Source: Otatea glauca
Lineage: Eukaryota > Streptophyta > Magnoliopsida > Poales > Poaceae
Direction of reading: 5' to 3'
Assembly (NCBI GenBank): GCA_036346275.1
Contig: CM070730.1
Location: forward strand, 7,626,309 to 7,690,308
Length of the DNA: 64,000 bases
The notes under the pieces were generated by a model, which saw only the letters and a list, made by a program, of their open reading frames with translations, was not told the DNA's origin and did no database searches. Shown here piece after piece: positions 11,901 to 24,912 of this stretch (positions within the stretch are counted from its first letter, which is position 1; each line of letters opens with the position of its first letter). The translations under genes were made by a program, and so were the position numbers.

Positions 11901-14900
11901 ATGAGAGAAACAGATAAATCATATCTACAGTGAACTCCATTTAGCATATTCAAACTCTATAAAGACTGCACAATTTAGCAAACCTGAATTCTTATGAGGC
12001 ATGCTCAAGTCAAATAAGCAAAGCAAATTTCACTTTTGTTGTCTATGAAGGACAAACATCAGATTTATGGTGGGTATTGCAACTCAGTTCCAAACACTGA
12101 AAACATGTTAAGGCTGCACATGAGATGGGATTGAATAGCAATATGTAAGCATCGTCTTGAAAAGCCAGCAGCTACCTTTAAGCCATAGGAGGTGAACACT
12201 GAGCTCGAAGGCGCAGTAGGCATCACATCCATTTGAGCGAAAGTTGAATTCATTGATAAAGGTGATGACGGTGAATACGAAATGTTCTGTGGTTTGATCC
12301 ACTGATCAGAGTCTTGTGTTATTTTTGATAAAGCCGCTTTAAGCCGAACTGAATACAACAAAAGCATCAGAAAGGACATTTAAGCTTCAAATCAGTAACC
12401 ATGTATTTATATGCAGTAATAGCAAAGAACCATAAGCAAAAAAAATTGGGGAGAAAACCTAATTCTTACATGATTGATAATCAGGTAACGACTTGCCGCT
12501 TTGACTCCTGTCCTGGTGCCCAAATGCCTCATATATGTAGTGATAAAAGATGCCAAACAGTTGGGAGATACCCTGGAAAAAAAGGCTTATTGAGTATGAA
12601 CAGAAGATATTCCACAAACTTATGTGCATGCAGTTTACTACCAAGGAAAATCTACTGGCATAGAATGACATAACTAACCTTAAAAAGCTCAACATTGACA
12701 ATGTCCAGCTTTTGCATTAGTCTGGCATATTTATCCATCATCCTGATTCCAGTGAGGCAGTGACAGCTTAGCATAGGTAGTTAAGTTATAGGAACATTCC
12801 ACAAGTTAAGGTACACAAGTATTTGATACCTTAATAAAGAAAGTGATGATCCTGTCTGCGATGAAATGTCTCCATCTTTCCAATGTGAAGAATTGCCTTT
12901 CACAATTTTTGTTTTTGATATCCTACTAGGCAATTGACTATCTTCATCAATGAAATCAGCTAGAAGGTCTTCATTCTCTTCATCATAAGGTGAATTATTT
13001 CCATTGCCATGACTAGTATTTCCATGGACAGAACTATTGCCAGCTGATGAGTTGAACAGCACATTAGACTTAGGGGATTCAGTGGAGCCATTTTCTAACT
13101 TAAAAGAAAATGGGTTTTCAATCTTAAGCCAGGAAGCAAATGCATTCTTTTGCTTCCCTGTATCAGCCGTAGTAGAATTTCCACGGTAACAATGTATCGG
13201 TAAGGTGGAACCACGACTGGTAGGTGAAATCAGCGCAGCACCATCACCAGTAAGGCCTGCTAAACTTATTATCTGTGAAGCTTCAGCAGACATTATTGTC
13301 CAAGATTCTTTTTCCAGTACCATCTTAAGTGCCTGCAAAAGAATGGCAAACTGCAATAGTTAAAAACACCATGTTGAAAACTTAAATGTGAAAGTCAACT
13401 CTGGCCATGCCAAATCAAGAGTAAAGCATAATACCAACTAGAGAAACCCATACTACCAGAAAATAGGGATAACCTTATCCTTTTTTATTCTTTATTACAG
13501 AACACAATTGTAGTGAAACATAACAAAGTTATGTAAATTCCTCCAGCTTACAATGTGCTTGTAGTAACTTAGGGTGCATATCAGCTGCATACTCTTTGGT
13601 GCAAACATAAGAAGTCAAGTAGCTCGTATCAAAATCAGACTACAACTACAGAGCATGAGATACCGATGGCTCCAAAAAAAAACTCTGAACAATGTTTTTA
13701 AACACAACACTCTCCTTGTGCATTACCTACAATTTTAAGTTATGATTATGGATACACCGATTAAGAACATGCTAGCACTTGGAGGATTCCCATGTTTGGA
13801 TAAATATCTAGTTATGTGATCCTTTATCCAACTCACATAACAACTTATGCTCGTACATCTAAAAATTGAATAGAGGAGTTATTTGACATACATATATATT
13901 TTGCCGGTGAAAGGCCACTACGTAGTTCAAACAGACAGTCTTCAACTTCTGCCGGAACTCACTAGCTTCAAACCCGCAAAATGCTTCACCAGCCAAAATG
14001 AAAATGGTGAGATCTTCATAGTTCTTCAGAAATTGGTATGTGCTAGTTGAACAAACAGCTGAACAAGACAGTAAAACAGATAAGCGACTTGTTGCCAGTT
14101 GCCAGAGATTTCTCCGTCCTCTTTCAAATGTATGTGCAACAAGTTTTGTAGCATCTGCCCTCAGCTGATAGAATGGAGAATCCATTCCTGATGTGCTAGC
14201 ATCAGGATTGCTGATGTCAGAAGGTGATGTACTCTTCTTGGCTGCAAACCCATCCTGAATACCTACAGCACTTGAATGACCTCTTCCCGAATCGACTAAA
14301 GCTTCACTTGTACTCTGAGATGTGTTATTCTGAAGAGAAAAACACAGATTCCATGAATAACTATATCAGAAACCGATATTTGAATGGGACACTGTTATAG
14401 GTCTGTTTAACTTGGATTTATTTCGTGCTGTTCAATATACGGTTCAACTGACGACATAGAGACTACTTCCAACTGCCAGCTCCATACATAGAAAAGAGTT
14501 CAAAAATTGTTAACATTTGACATCTTTATATAAAGAAGCTTGCTCAGCTATAAGTTTCTGGTTGATTCTATTATTATTGATTTCTTTCAGATTTCCTACA
14601 CCACTGTATGTGTATACACTCAATGATGCAGAAAGAAATACTTTGCAGTTCCTTATAATGGTTTACATTGAAGTGCTGAGACTTATGATTATGAGTGATT
14701 ATGTCATAAAAATTCCAAAATAAAGGTGACAGCACACCAATAAAACTTACACTTACTCCTGGGCAAAAGCTCATAATAGCATAATATGAGCACATCAATG
14801 AAAACAAGCTCTCAAGGGTTTTTAACAAGCAGGGGCGAAGTTTGGACTCAGGAATTTGAACACAAAGATCACTATATGTAAATCTGCAGAAAACAAGATT

Positions 14901-17900
14901 AGCAAAGTGAGTACTCGCAGAAACTTGTATACTGTTTGGTTTTATAATTGAAGCATCTAGCACACAAGATTCCCTCTAAAAAAGATGAGATGGTTTTATA
15001 TGTCGAATGCCCCATAAATGATAGTTCGTAATTACATAAATCTTGTACTGTTTTCGAAGATCTGAAATGGTCAACATAAGTCAACTTGAACTGGGATCCA
15101 ACTACTAGGGAATATTGACCAGTACTAATTTCAGTGGCACACCTAGCACAGAAGGGACCATGATTTTTTTTTTGCAAAAAGTACAGTACTTCAGATAATG
15201 GCATGCAAACCTATGCAACTCCAAAGATTTTTAAGGAAATAATCGCAGTGTAAGATGTAAATTGTGAAACATAACCCAGTTAAGTTATAGTTTGCCACAC
15301 AAAAAACAAATTCTGGGTCCAACACAGATAAAATACACCTATGACTCACAAAAGCAGTAACTACATCAGCACATCCTGCAAACCATGCACATATGATCCA
15401 AATTATTGGAAGTTGTGTTTAAGCTTAGAACACAATCAAAGGAACCAAGATAAGGTGCTGAATACAGACCTATTTCTCTGCGTATTATTTCCCACCTCCT
15501 GCAATTACTTTCCAATTAGAAAAATTGAGCATATCACATATCAAGAAATTGGTATTGAAAATCATAAGAATCGCAAGTAGTAAAACAAGGAGGACCATGT
15601 CAATAAATCAAATACAATACCTCTTCCAACATGTCTTTCAAGACAAAATGTGTTTGAGACAATACTTCTTGCAAAAAGAAACTCTGCATCTTTTCAGCCA
15701 TGCCACCAATGTCACCCATCAGTGCATAAGCATCAATCACCTATCATCCATATGCAATAGTTAAAAGAATGTAATTCGGTTGAGATAGCAAGACAAATTA
15801 ATAATTCAGCTAATCCAAGAGCCCTAAAAAATGATAATGGAAATACTCACAATTAGATAGCTTTCTTCATTGAAAGTCTGACAAACTTCCAGTAAATGGG
15901 TGTCCAATTTTTGGATTGTCCGTGCTAACCATGCCTGCGGATGTATGCAAAGCAGAAATATCATCAGCAGGATAAAATATATGAACTCAGATCAATTGAA
16001 GTGAGAAATGCAGACAACTCAGTGAATTTGATGGTGCATAAGATTTTTTTTGAACATACCGAAAGTTCTGAGATGAGGATAGATTTAGTCTACACTTTCT
16101 AGAATTGAAGAGACAAAACATATAAAAACAGGAGCCTAGTTGAGAGAAGTGAGCAAAGCAAAAAAATAATTACCTCAATCCCATGTCCCATTTCTTGTAC
16201 AGCATAGAGTCCTGTATAATTCTCCAAGATTTGCAAATACTCGGGCAATAATTGAAATGCCTGCAAACATCAGCAAGGTATCATAAGAAAACTACCATAA
16301 TACTGGGAAAGAAACATAGGTGATTAACCACATAGCAAACACAGGTACAGAGGTCATTTAGGTGAGAAGCAATGGCCATATTCCAACAGATGATTTATGG
16401 GGTTGAAAACTACTGCAGTAAAGCTGCTAATATCTCCCTTGAATAAAGGAAATAAATTAATGAATTAGAGAAAAATAACAATGTTCATGGTCAATATCGA
16501 GCTCACCTGAAAGTAATTTTCTTTCTCAACAAAAGTTTCAAGTTCCATCTGCATGTCTAGGGCATGACGAAGTTCTGTAAGAATAGGAAGAACATCCTGC
16601 ATTACACAAAAAACTAAAACTTTTATTTGTAGATCTTCAATTCTACTTACCTAGAGCTAGTTGTAGTGAAACAAACAGCATTTGAATTTATCAAGGCGTT
16701 AATAATTCCATCCTTAAGACATTGATAAAGGGAGGTTGACCAAGAAAGAGCTAAACAGAATAAGAACCTCACTTCATAACAGACTGGTAGTTCAGTGATT
16801 TATATGGAAGAGCTGGGAACAATCACCAAGCTTATCCAGTCAATGTAGCAAATAAACATGAGACAAGAGCATGCACCTACCAGCAAAGCTTGTTTCTTCT
16901 TTGATTTTACATTGACAACCAGATCCCTTGACACCTCATTCTTTGACGATGATACATGCCTCCGTCCATTCTGAATATTGATTAAATCATAAGGGCCAGA
17001 TATCCAAAAGGGGCAAAACAATGTTTGCAAGGACAAAGTTTCATGAGATAATACCATGCAGATTACATTCGCAACCTTTAAGTCTTGTTCTAACTCCATC
17101 ACTAACTGCATCCCCTTCACTGGCCAAAACTTATTATCAGTAATATGGGATTTCCTTAAAATGAAGTCAGCAAAGATGGCATTTTTGGTAGCATAATTGA
17201 GAAAATACTTATAATAGATATCTCTATTAGTTCATAACTAAAGAGACTTAAAAACCTGAGCATGTCAAAGGAGATGAACATCCATGAAAGTATCAGTTGA
17301 AAACAAAAAAGTAAAAGAATGCAATTGAAATCTATCCTACAATATGCGGAGAAGTAGGAACCAATAACTGAACCTCTTCTATACTATAGGAGACATACCC
17401 ATTTCTTCATGGTGACCCATAACATGATGCGACAATCGTTCTGCAATCTTGTCGAGCTGTGCTAATCTCAGAGTAGACTGCAAAAAAGAGAAGTGCATTA
17501 AAAAAACAGAACCCATTAATTTTGTTACATAAGTGCACATTCATGCAGGTGGAACGGGCCTTTTGTTGGCAGATACATTCATGGACAACTAGAATATTTG
17601 GAAACGGCAAAAGGGGCTTGGTTTCTTCTACAAAGGGTATAATTTCCATTAGTTGAAACAATTGCTTCCAAAACTGTCATTAACACAACCGCATCCAAGC
17701 ATGTATGCAAACACCACTCACACACATAGTGTACACAGGTTTTCTTATCGTGCGTTCCATTAATAATGTTTTAGACATGAAGGACAGGTGAGGATAAACT
17801 GCTGCACAAACCTGCTTATCCAAATAGGTCGAATCATCACCTTCATCTGGAATATTTTCCAGAACGAACTTTATCGGATCGAACTCCTGCAAACAATTCA

Positions 17901-18474
17901 AACTTTAACACATCAAGCCCAACTGGAGAGTCGTCGATGGCACCCCCATCTACAAAAATGCAGCACCTACCTCCTCATAGAACACATCTTCAAGATTGTC
18001 CACGGCCTGCCCCTGCGGGTTGCTCCCGTAGATCGAGACCAGGTCCTCCGAATTCGACGGCAGGCTGATCCTCTCGTGCGGTGGCAACCCAGCGATCGCA
18101 CGCGCGGCCGCAGCCGCAGCCGCAGCTCGAGCTGGAACCTACAACAATGCAGTATAAACATAAGCAATCGCCATCGCTCGGATCCGAGACAGTACACGAA
18201 AGCGAGCGACGAAGGGAGGGAGGTAGTGATAAGGAACCTCGGGGCGGGAAGAGGACGGGGAGGGGGTCGGGGGGAGAAGGCCGAGGGAGCGCGCGGAGCG
18301 GACGGAGCTGAGCAGCTTCTCGCCGACGCGGGAGAGGTCCATGCCGCCGCCCTGGATCAGGAGCAGGGGCAGGAAGACGAGGGGCCCGGGCGCTGACTCG
18401 AAGAACTCGCCGCCGCCTACGCCGAAGAGAGAGGAGGCTGAGGGCGCGGTGGGCGGTGGCGCGTCGCCCCGCAT
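8978..18474 (-). CDS. VPS50: VPS50/syndetin, EARP endosomal recycling tethering subunit
   Basis: A 25-exon model (minus): 18238-18474, 17971-18138, 17812-17886, 17399-17477, 17055-17119, 16881-16970, 16507-16596, 16174-16260, 15851-15934, 15621-15740, 15470-15498, 14757-14883, 13892-14329, 12830-13332, 12679-12742, 12470-12572, 12176-12348, 11143-11268, 10930-11000, 10657-10719, 9922-9994, 9571-9690, 9403-9480, 9198-9248, 8978-9088. All junctions are GT-AG and the sum, 3225 nt, gives 1074 residues in one frame. VPS50 replaces VPS54 in the GARP-like EARP complex that tethers recycling endosomes. Recognised marks are VFLPLLLIQGGGMDLSRVGE near the N-terminus, EEFDPIKFVLENIP, and the C-terminal YYLPETEYVHWA and LVNLVATMKGWKRKTRLE blocks of the plant family (At2g27900-like). 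The middle (exons 13-14) is a Ser/Asn-rich acidic linker. The start at 18474 matches the homologous N-terminus. Confidence 0.93.
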
Positions 18475-20299
18475 CTCAGCAGCGCCGCCGGCCGGAGGCC
18501 CCCTCGGCGCGGGGGACCATGGGAGGGAGCGCCGGTGGCAGCTCCCAGATCCGCGCGGGGGTTAGGGTTTGCGCGCGTCGTCGGTGGCCTGGCCCGGTTG
18601 GATGGATCGCAGGGGAGACGAGGTGGTTGGTCTGGTCGCGTGGGTCTGGGCTTCGCGTCGCGGGGATGTGTAATAAAGGGTAGAGGAGACTGGAAGAGAA
18701 GAGTGAACCAGGGAAGGGCCGAAGGGGGATGGATGTCTGGTCTCTCGTGCTGTTGCTCTTCCTTCCTCGTTCCCAAATTCTTCTAAGGAAATTCAGGCGG
18801 CTAGACTTTTACTGTTTATCAGAGTCAGAACTATTCTTTATTTTGTTAACAGATAAAAGGAGTTTACTCATTTGATCCAACGCACCCTCTGTACCCTTCC
18901 TACCCCGTGCCCGCCCGTCGTCCCTCGAGACCCCATAGAAAAAATAGAACGTGGGCCGTGGCGCCAACTGTTCTCTAGTTCCCTTCCGCCGCGCACTCTT
19001 GTTCCTCTTCTCTCTCCCCGCATCCTCCGTCTCCACATCCGCCCCTCCTCCCTTCGAACCCCTAGACCATCGAGACGTTGCCCTAGCAAGATGGCGTGGC
19101 AAGCGGCTTGTCCCAGTCTCCCAGATGACCCTAGCGACCACCTCCCACCTTTTGCCCTTGCGCCTCCACTATTTCTTGCCTCTCCCTTGATTCTCCTTCC
19201 CCTTCTTCTCATCTACCACACGAAGCCAACGCAACCGCACAAGAGGAGGAGGAGGGGACCGGGGAATAAGCGTCACGAGGCTGCCTCGCCTGTCTCTCCG
19301 TCGACTCCCCCATTGGTTGTCCCCTCCTGCTTACATGCAACCGCTGAGAAAGACGCATGCACGTGCAGCGGCAACGGCGACCACGGAAGCTTCTTGCAAT
19401 TAATAGCGGCCGCCTAATATGCCAAATCCGCTATCACGAGGCGGAGGAAGCGATGCGATGCGATTTCCGATCGGTTAACGATGTGGTGGTGATTTGGGGA
19501 TTGGTTTGGGTGGAAGGAATGGGCATGACAGTGTGCACCTAATTCGATTCCATTCGATGGCTATTATTGGGCACAGCTTGCATCTGTTGTCGACTTAGCA
19601 ATTGCCATTTCTTTCTTTCCCTTTCGTTATAAGTATAAGCTTGTGTAAAGAAAGAAAGAAAAACTGCCTCATCAAAAATATATGAAAGGAACAGGCTTGC
19701 GATATAACGGAGGAAGGTATATTTTACTAGTTTATAAACACGAGATAGTGTCGGTAGTATGTCCTTCGTCTCCTTCTCTCTAAGAAAAACAACGTGTCGA
19801 CATATGGGCGTGAGATAAAAAGAAAACCAACCGTATCTCCCTTTCTACCCACATCCGCTCTACCTGACCGGGCCATTAACCACTTCTCTCTCCCTGTGGC
19901 AACTCAAGACTGTAATTTTTTTGTAAACACGTGACATGATTTGATTATTTGGTTAAAAAAATATATTTTTGTTGCAAGGTACGTGCACTTGACTAGTTTA
20001 GGTTAAGTTATTATTGTGAGAGGTGATTTTGCTATCCCTGCTTTTGTTAAAACGTTTTTACTAGCTCCATGAGTTGAATCACGAAATTATCACATGCTCT
20101 CCTAGGCAAGATCCCTCTGTCTCTCTTCCTGTGGGAGTTCATTTTCTAAGGCTCTATTCGGAAAATGAGATTTTTTTTCGATTTCTCATATAGGTCCTAA
20201 ATGATTTGACTTCCCGTCTCTAGAGTATTCAGCTGTTTAACATTTCATGGTGTTGATAATGTTGCAATCAAACAGTACCTCTCTTTTCAACCTTTTCTA
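18475..20299. other. Promoter of VPS50 and gene-poor intergenic DNA
   Basis: 18475-18780 should hold the VPS50 5' UTR and core promoter (GC-rich, with CCCGCGCGG-type stretches). 18860-19400 is GC-rich with open frames on both strands but no recognisable protein. 19600-20299 is AT-rich and featureless. No RNA gene was seen. Confidence 0.4.
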
Positions 20300-20374
20300 G
20301 GGTGTTTAGTTTGAGGGATCATCTCATCTAAGAATGGGCTAATCAAGCATGAGATCCTTTTATGAAATGGGATT

Positions 20375-21495
20375 TCAAAGATCATGTGGAGGTCTACCTA
20401 TGTTGGTAATGAGTATTTGACCGTATTTGAGTTAGAAATCTGATTTATTTTTAGTAATTGGATAATTATTGTATATTATTTTGGACATTGCTATGTGGTG
20501 GGTTTCCTTATTTTTGATTGTTACAGGACAACGATGCTAGATCATGGTGAGGTGGAGGATGACTGGGACTAGGCGAGGTACGCTGAAGGTCCAGACAGTC
20601 AGGGATTGCTAGAGGATGACAAGAGATAGAGTCGTTGCGAGCCCAGAAGACAAGGAAATGACTGATATGCTAACTTGGGTCTGCTCAGATCAAGAAGAGT
20701 CGTTGGATTGCGGTTTAGAGGATAGAGTAGCGGTCAAGTTAGCTTGAGTGAATCTCAACCCTTGATGAGGTTTCTTGAGGGTCAAGTAGAACTCATCCAA
20801 GGGTGGAGGATGAATCAATCTCAACCCTTGATGAGGTTACTTGAGGGCCAAGTAGAACTTATTCAAGGGTGAAGGATGATTCGAGATTAGTATAAATAGA
20901 GGGGTAGGGGTAGCTCTCCCTTCTTGAAGGTTTTGTGTAATCCTTTGAACTTTGCCCACCTTATTGTGAGACTTTGTAAACCTTCTTCCCAAGAAATAAA
21001 ATTTTACTTCCTTACTTTTTTTAATTTAATTTCAGCATTTACATTATGTCTTAAATTCAATATTTAAATTCTGCACTTTAAATTCTTGCAATTTACTTTC
21101 CGCACATTTGGATTTGCATCCTCTCCTTCTAAAATGCTTGTGGATTTTATGCTAAGGATGATTGATTGATGGATGAATCTTCTTCAAATCATATCCTCAT
21201 CATCTAGGCAATCTCTTACAAAAACTCGATCTCTTTGCTTAATCTTTGAGAAATCTTTGTAGATCGTGTTTGAGGTTTTTTCTTTCTTGTGTTCTTGCTT
21301 GTTGTGATAAGTGGGAGAATATCCAAGATCATCTTGATCATCACAACACCACAAGCAAGTTCAAGACCAAGATATACTCTATTTTGCTTATTTGTGCTTT
21401 AGTGTTTTAAGTGAGGTTTTGGTTGGATCCATTGAATTGGGGAAAAATTTAATTGTGATCATTCACCCCCCTCAGATCGCCACTTCTCTCCTTCA
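20375..21495 (+). repeat. 5' LTR
   Basis: It begins TCAAAG (the expected TG is mutated) and ends CCTTCA. A TATAAATAGAGGGG promoter box lies at 20891. A roughly 63-bp unit containing CTCAACCCTTGATGAGGTT is tandemly duplicated at about 20751-20880. Confidence 0.88.
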
Positions 21496-21497
21496 AT

Positions 21498-21509
21498 TGG
21501 TATCAAAGC
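21498..21509 (+). other. tRNA primer-binding site
   Basis: TGGTATCAAAGC, one base from the TGGTATCAGAGC complement of plant initiator-tRNA-Met 3' end, lies two bases after the 5' LTR. Confidence 0.8.
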
Positions 21510-21551
21510 CCGATTTTGCTCTTTTATAGATCTTGACCGGTCTCAAGAGCC

Positions 21552-22870
21552 ATGGCGATGGACAAATATTCCACCAAGCTTCCAATTTTTTTTGGAGTTG
21601 ATTTTTCTTTTTGAAAATTGATAATGGAGTCGTACATCACTGACCAGGGCTTTCTGATTTGTCAGAAGTTGAAGCTCCCGTATGAGGTTCCTATCGATGA
21701 AAACGTCACGGTTGGCAATATGGCTAACGTTGAGGTGAATGCTAAGGTAAGGAACATCCTCATACAAGGTTTTAACCGTAGTGAGTACGATAGGATCTCT
21801 CACCTACGATCTGCTCACCAAGTCTAGGTGACCCTCGATGCTTACCATGAGGGTACCACCTAGATCAAGACGGTGAGACAGGATCAATACAAGCGTGACT
21901 ACAACAAATTTGAACAGCACGCTAGTGAGACCCTTGATGAGTGTTTCGATCATTTCACAAAGATCTTGAGCGATCTTCGTGAGTTGGTTGCACATTCTCT
22001 GACTTAAAGAACGCTCGACACTTTTTGACATCACTCGATCTTCGGGTTTGAGAGATGAAGGCGATCACCATCAATAACACCATAGACTTATGACCAGCTC
22101 AATGAAGCTTTCTGCAAATTAGAAAAATTTTATGCTAGAGTTAGAGCTAGGTGTATAGAGTTAGAGAAGGAAGTAGGTACCTTGACTCGGGAGTTAGCTT
22201 CTCTTAGATCTTGTTGCTCTCGAGATTCTGCTGATTGTACTCTTTGCGATGCTTTGCTTGTGGAGCTTGAGAACTTAAGGACTACGCATGATAGTGTTGT
22301 TTCTGAGCTTGAGAGTCTTAGGTCGAAGAATGCTAGAACTGGTTCTATTAAAGCTATTCTTGTAGATGTTAGTTTTATTTATGCTCACACTAGCGTATTG
22401 TGTAAAAATTGCCCTAAATTGCTTCCTAAAATTGATGCCATGAGCACTCACCTTAGGAAGCTATCTACTAGAAACAATGAACTTAAATTGCATGCTTCTA
22501 AGGACTCAGCCAGCTCATGTGAGGGTTGTGGGCAACTAAAACTTGACAATGAATCCTTAAATATCAAGTGTGCTGAACCTGCTAAGGACTTACTAGTTAA
22601 GTCACAAGATTGCGATGTGCTGAGATTGAGGGGACTTGGATAAAATCCAAGTCGAGTTTAGGAAGAAGCTAGAGACCCAGACCCTTAGGATTAAAAATGC
22701 CATGTGTGAATCCTGTGAGGCCCTCAAGATTGAGGCAGTCGTGCTTAGGTAGAAAAATACACGTACTGATAGTTATTCCTTGTCTGGTTCTTCTTCATCT
22801 TCTTCCCTCTGTTCTTCCTGTGCTGCTCTCTTCTAAGAGTGTGAGTACCTCACGAGCACTCTTGAAAAGT
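21552..22870 (+). pseudogene. gag remnants of the LTR element
   Basis: An N-terminal gag fragment (about 21624-21830, ESYITDQGFL and VRNILIQGFNRSEYDRI motifs) is followed by interrupted QYKRDYNKFEQHASETLDE-type gag. Then comes a Leu/Ser-rich, probably coiled-coil stretch (22182-22643) with Cys pairs such as CEGCGQLKL. Frameshifts and in-frame stops break it. No nuclease, integrase or RT domain is present. From about 22870 the sequence (CTAGAGGGGGGTGAATAGGC) resembles the start of the other LTR family seen at 46635, so a second element may have contributed. Confidence 0.7.
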
Positions 22871-23594
22871 TGTAAGGTCGAGGATGCCGACTAGAGGGGG
22901 GTGAATAGGCGGCTTTTAAGAATTCTTACGCTAAACTCTTCAAAGCAATTCACCCCTAAATGTACTTATGCCAAAACCTTAACAATAATATATGCGAAAG
23001 CGATAAACTAAGGTTTTGACAATAAAAGCCTAAATCAACTAGGCTCATTATGTGCACTACCTAAATATGTCTCTAACAATTATAGCAAAATTAACATTTG
23101 CACTTGGACATGTCTTAGTTTAGCATAATCTGAACTTGAGTAGCTTGGTGTCATTTTTTGTCTTTATGGTCACTTAGATAATCTTCAAAGCTATTTTAGG
23201 ATGCATTTCATACATACATGTGTAAAGGGGGAGAAAATATTATCTTGATGCCTATATTGCCAAAAGAGGGAGAACTTATAGAAAAGACATCATTAAAATA
23301 TAAAAATGTGAATGCATCTTGGTTCTTATGACCATGGTAAAATCTTGCTAATTCTTAGGACCATAAGCATATTTGAGCTTTTGTAAGTTTTTATTGGATT
23401 TATAGAGCTTTTGTGAAAAACCTGTTCTTTCTATTGGCTTGCTCTAAAATCATCCTTACCAACTTGGTCATGATCTCATTCTTTCTTTCTTGGATCAAGT
23501 TTGGCTTTGCAATTAAATTGCTTTCTTTCATCTTTTTCTAACTCAAATATATGCCTTTTGGGTGATTTGTCAATATACTCATTAAGGGGGAGAT

Positions 23595-24715
23595 TGAAAG
23601 ACCATATGGAGGTTTACTCATGTTGGTGATAAGTATTTGACTGTATTTGAGTTAGGAATCTGATTTATTTTTAGCAATTGAATAATTATTGTATATCATT
23701 TTGGACATTACTATGTGATGGGTTTCCTTGTTTTTAATGGTTGCAGGACGACGATGCTAGGTCATGGTAAGGCGGAGGATGACCGGGACTAGGCGAGGTA
23801 CGCCGAAGGTCCAGACGGTCGGGGATCGCCAGAGGATGACTGGAGACGAAGTCGCTGCGAGCCTAGAAGGCAAGAAAACAACTGAGATGCTAACTTGGGG
23901 CTGCTCAGATCAAGGAGAGCAGTTGGATTGCACTTTAGAGGATAGAGTAGCGGTCAAGTCAGCATGAGTGAATCTCAACCCTTGACGAGGTTTCTTGAGG
24001 GCGAAGTAGAACTCATCCAAGGGTGGAGGATGAATCAATCTCAACCCTTGATGAGGTTACTTAAGGGCCAAGTAGAACTTATCCAAGGGTGGAGGATGAC
24101 TCAAGAGTAGTATAAATAGAGGGGTAGGGGTAGCTCTCCCCTTTTGAAGGTTTTGTGTGATCTTTTGAGCTTTGCCCACATTGTTGTGAGACTTTGTAAA
24201 TCTTCCTCCCAAGAAATAAAATTTTACTTCCTTACTTTTCTGAATTTAATTTCAGCATTTACATTATGTCTTAAATTCAACATTTAAATTTCGCATTTTA
24301 AATTATTGCAATTTACTTTTCGCACATTTGGATTTGCCTCCCATCCTTCTAAATGCTTGTGGATTTTATGCCAATGATGATTGATTGATGGATGAATTTT
24401 CTTCAGATCATATCCTCATCATATAGGCAATCTTTTGTAAGAACTCGATCTTTTTGCTTAATCTTTAAGAAATCTTTGTAGATTGCATTTGAGATTTTTG
24501 TTTCTTGTGTTTTTGCTTGCTGTAACAAGTGGGACAATATTCAAGATCATCTTGATCATCACAACCCCACGAGCAAGTTCAAGACCAAGATCTACTCTAT
24601 TTTGCTTCTTTGCACTTGAGTGTTTTAAGTAATGTTTTGGTTGGATCCATTAAGTGAGGAAAAAAAATTAATTGTGATCATTCACTCCCCTTTTGATCGC
24701 CATTTCGCTCCTTCA
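23595..24715 (+). repeat. 3' LTR
   Basis: It begins TGAAAG and ends CCTTCA, 1121 bp, aligned end to end with the 5' LTR and sharing the duplicated 63-bp unit and the TATAAATAGAGG box (about 24112). The polypurine tract lies directly upstream. Confidence 0.9.
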
Positions 24716-24912
24716 GGATTGCACTATCCTTTTATGAAATTTGATAGGATTACACTATCTCTCATTTATACTAAACTTGTGCTTACCAAGGATGAGATGA
24801 TAATGGACTAACCAATTCCATTCATCAAACCAAACAAATAAGCTAGATTTAGAGTTAAGATCGAATGGTCTATTTTTTATCCTATTCCTCGTTCCCTCAA
24901 ACCAAACAACCC

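Larger units (their letters stand above)
20375..24715 (+). mobile_element. Non-autonomous LTR retrotransposon with GGATT target duplication
   Basis: Two 1121-bp LTRs (20375-21495 and 23595-24715) enclose 2.1 kb. GGATT repeats exactly outside both ends (20370-20374 and 24716-24720). A primer-binding site TGGTATCAAAGC follows the 5' LTR and an AAGGGGGAGA polypurine tract precedes the 3' LTR. The interior encodes only gag-like remnants with no protease, integrase or reverse transcriptase, so it needed another element for movement. The LTRs differ at roughly one base in ten over the first 130 bp, so the insertion is old. The gag type resembles Copia (SIRE-like, by inference). Confidence 0.9.
20300..24912. 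mobile_element. MITE interrupted by an LTR element
   Basis: Outside the LTR element the two flanks face each other: left GGGTGTTTAGTTTGAGGGA, right the complement of GGGTTGTTTGGTTTGAGGGA. About 75 bp on the left and 197 bp on the right remain, so the original MITE was about 270 bp. Its own target duplication is unclear. The GTTTGGTTTGAGGG end type resembles Tourist/PIF-like MITEs of grasses. Confidence 0.65.

Noticed and set aside
18872..19417. 181-codon plus-strand open frame upstream of VPS50
   Set aside because: Ser/Pro/Arg-rich composition, open frames on both strands and no recognisable domain suggest GC-rich promoter-side DNA.
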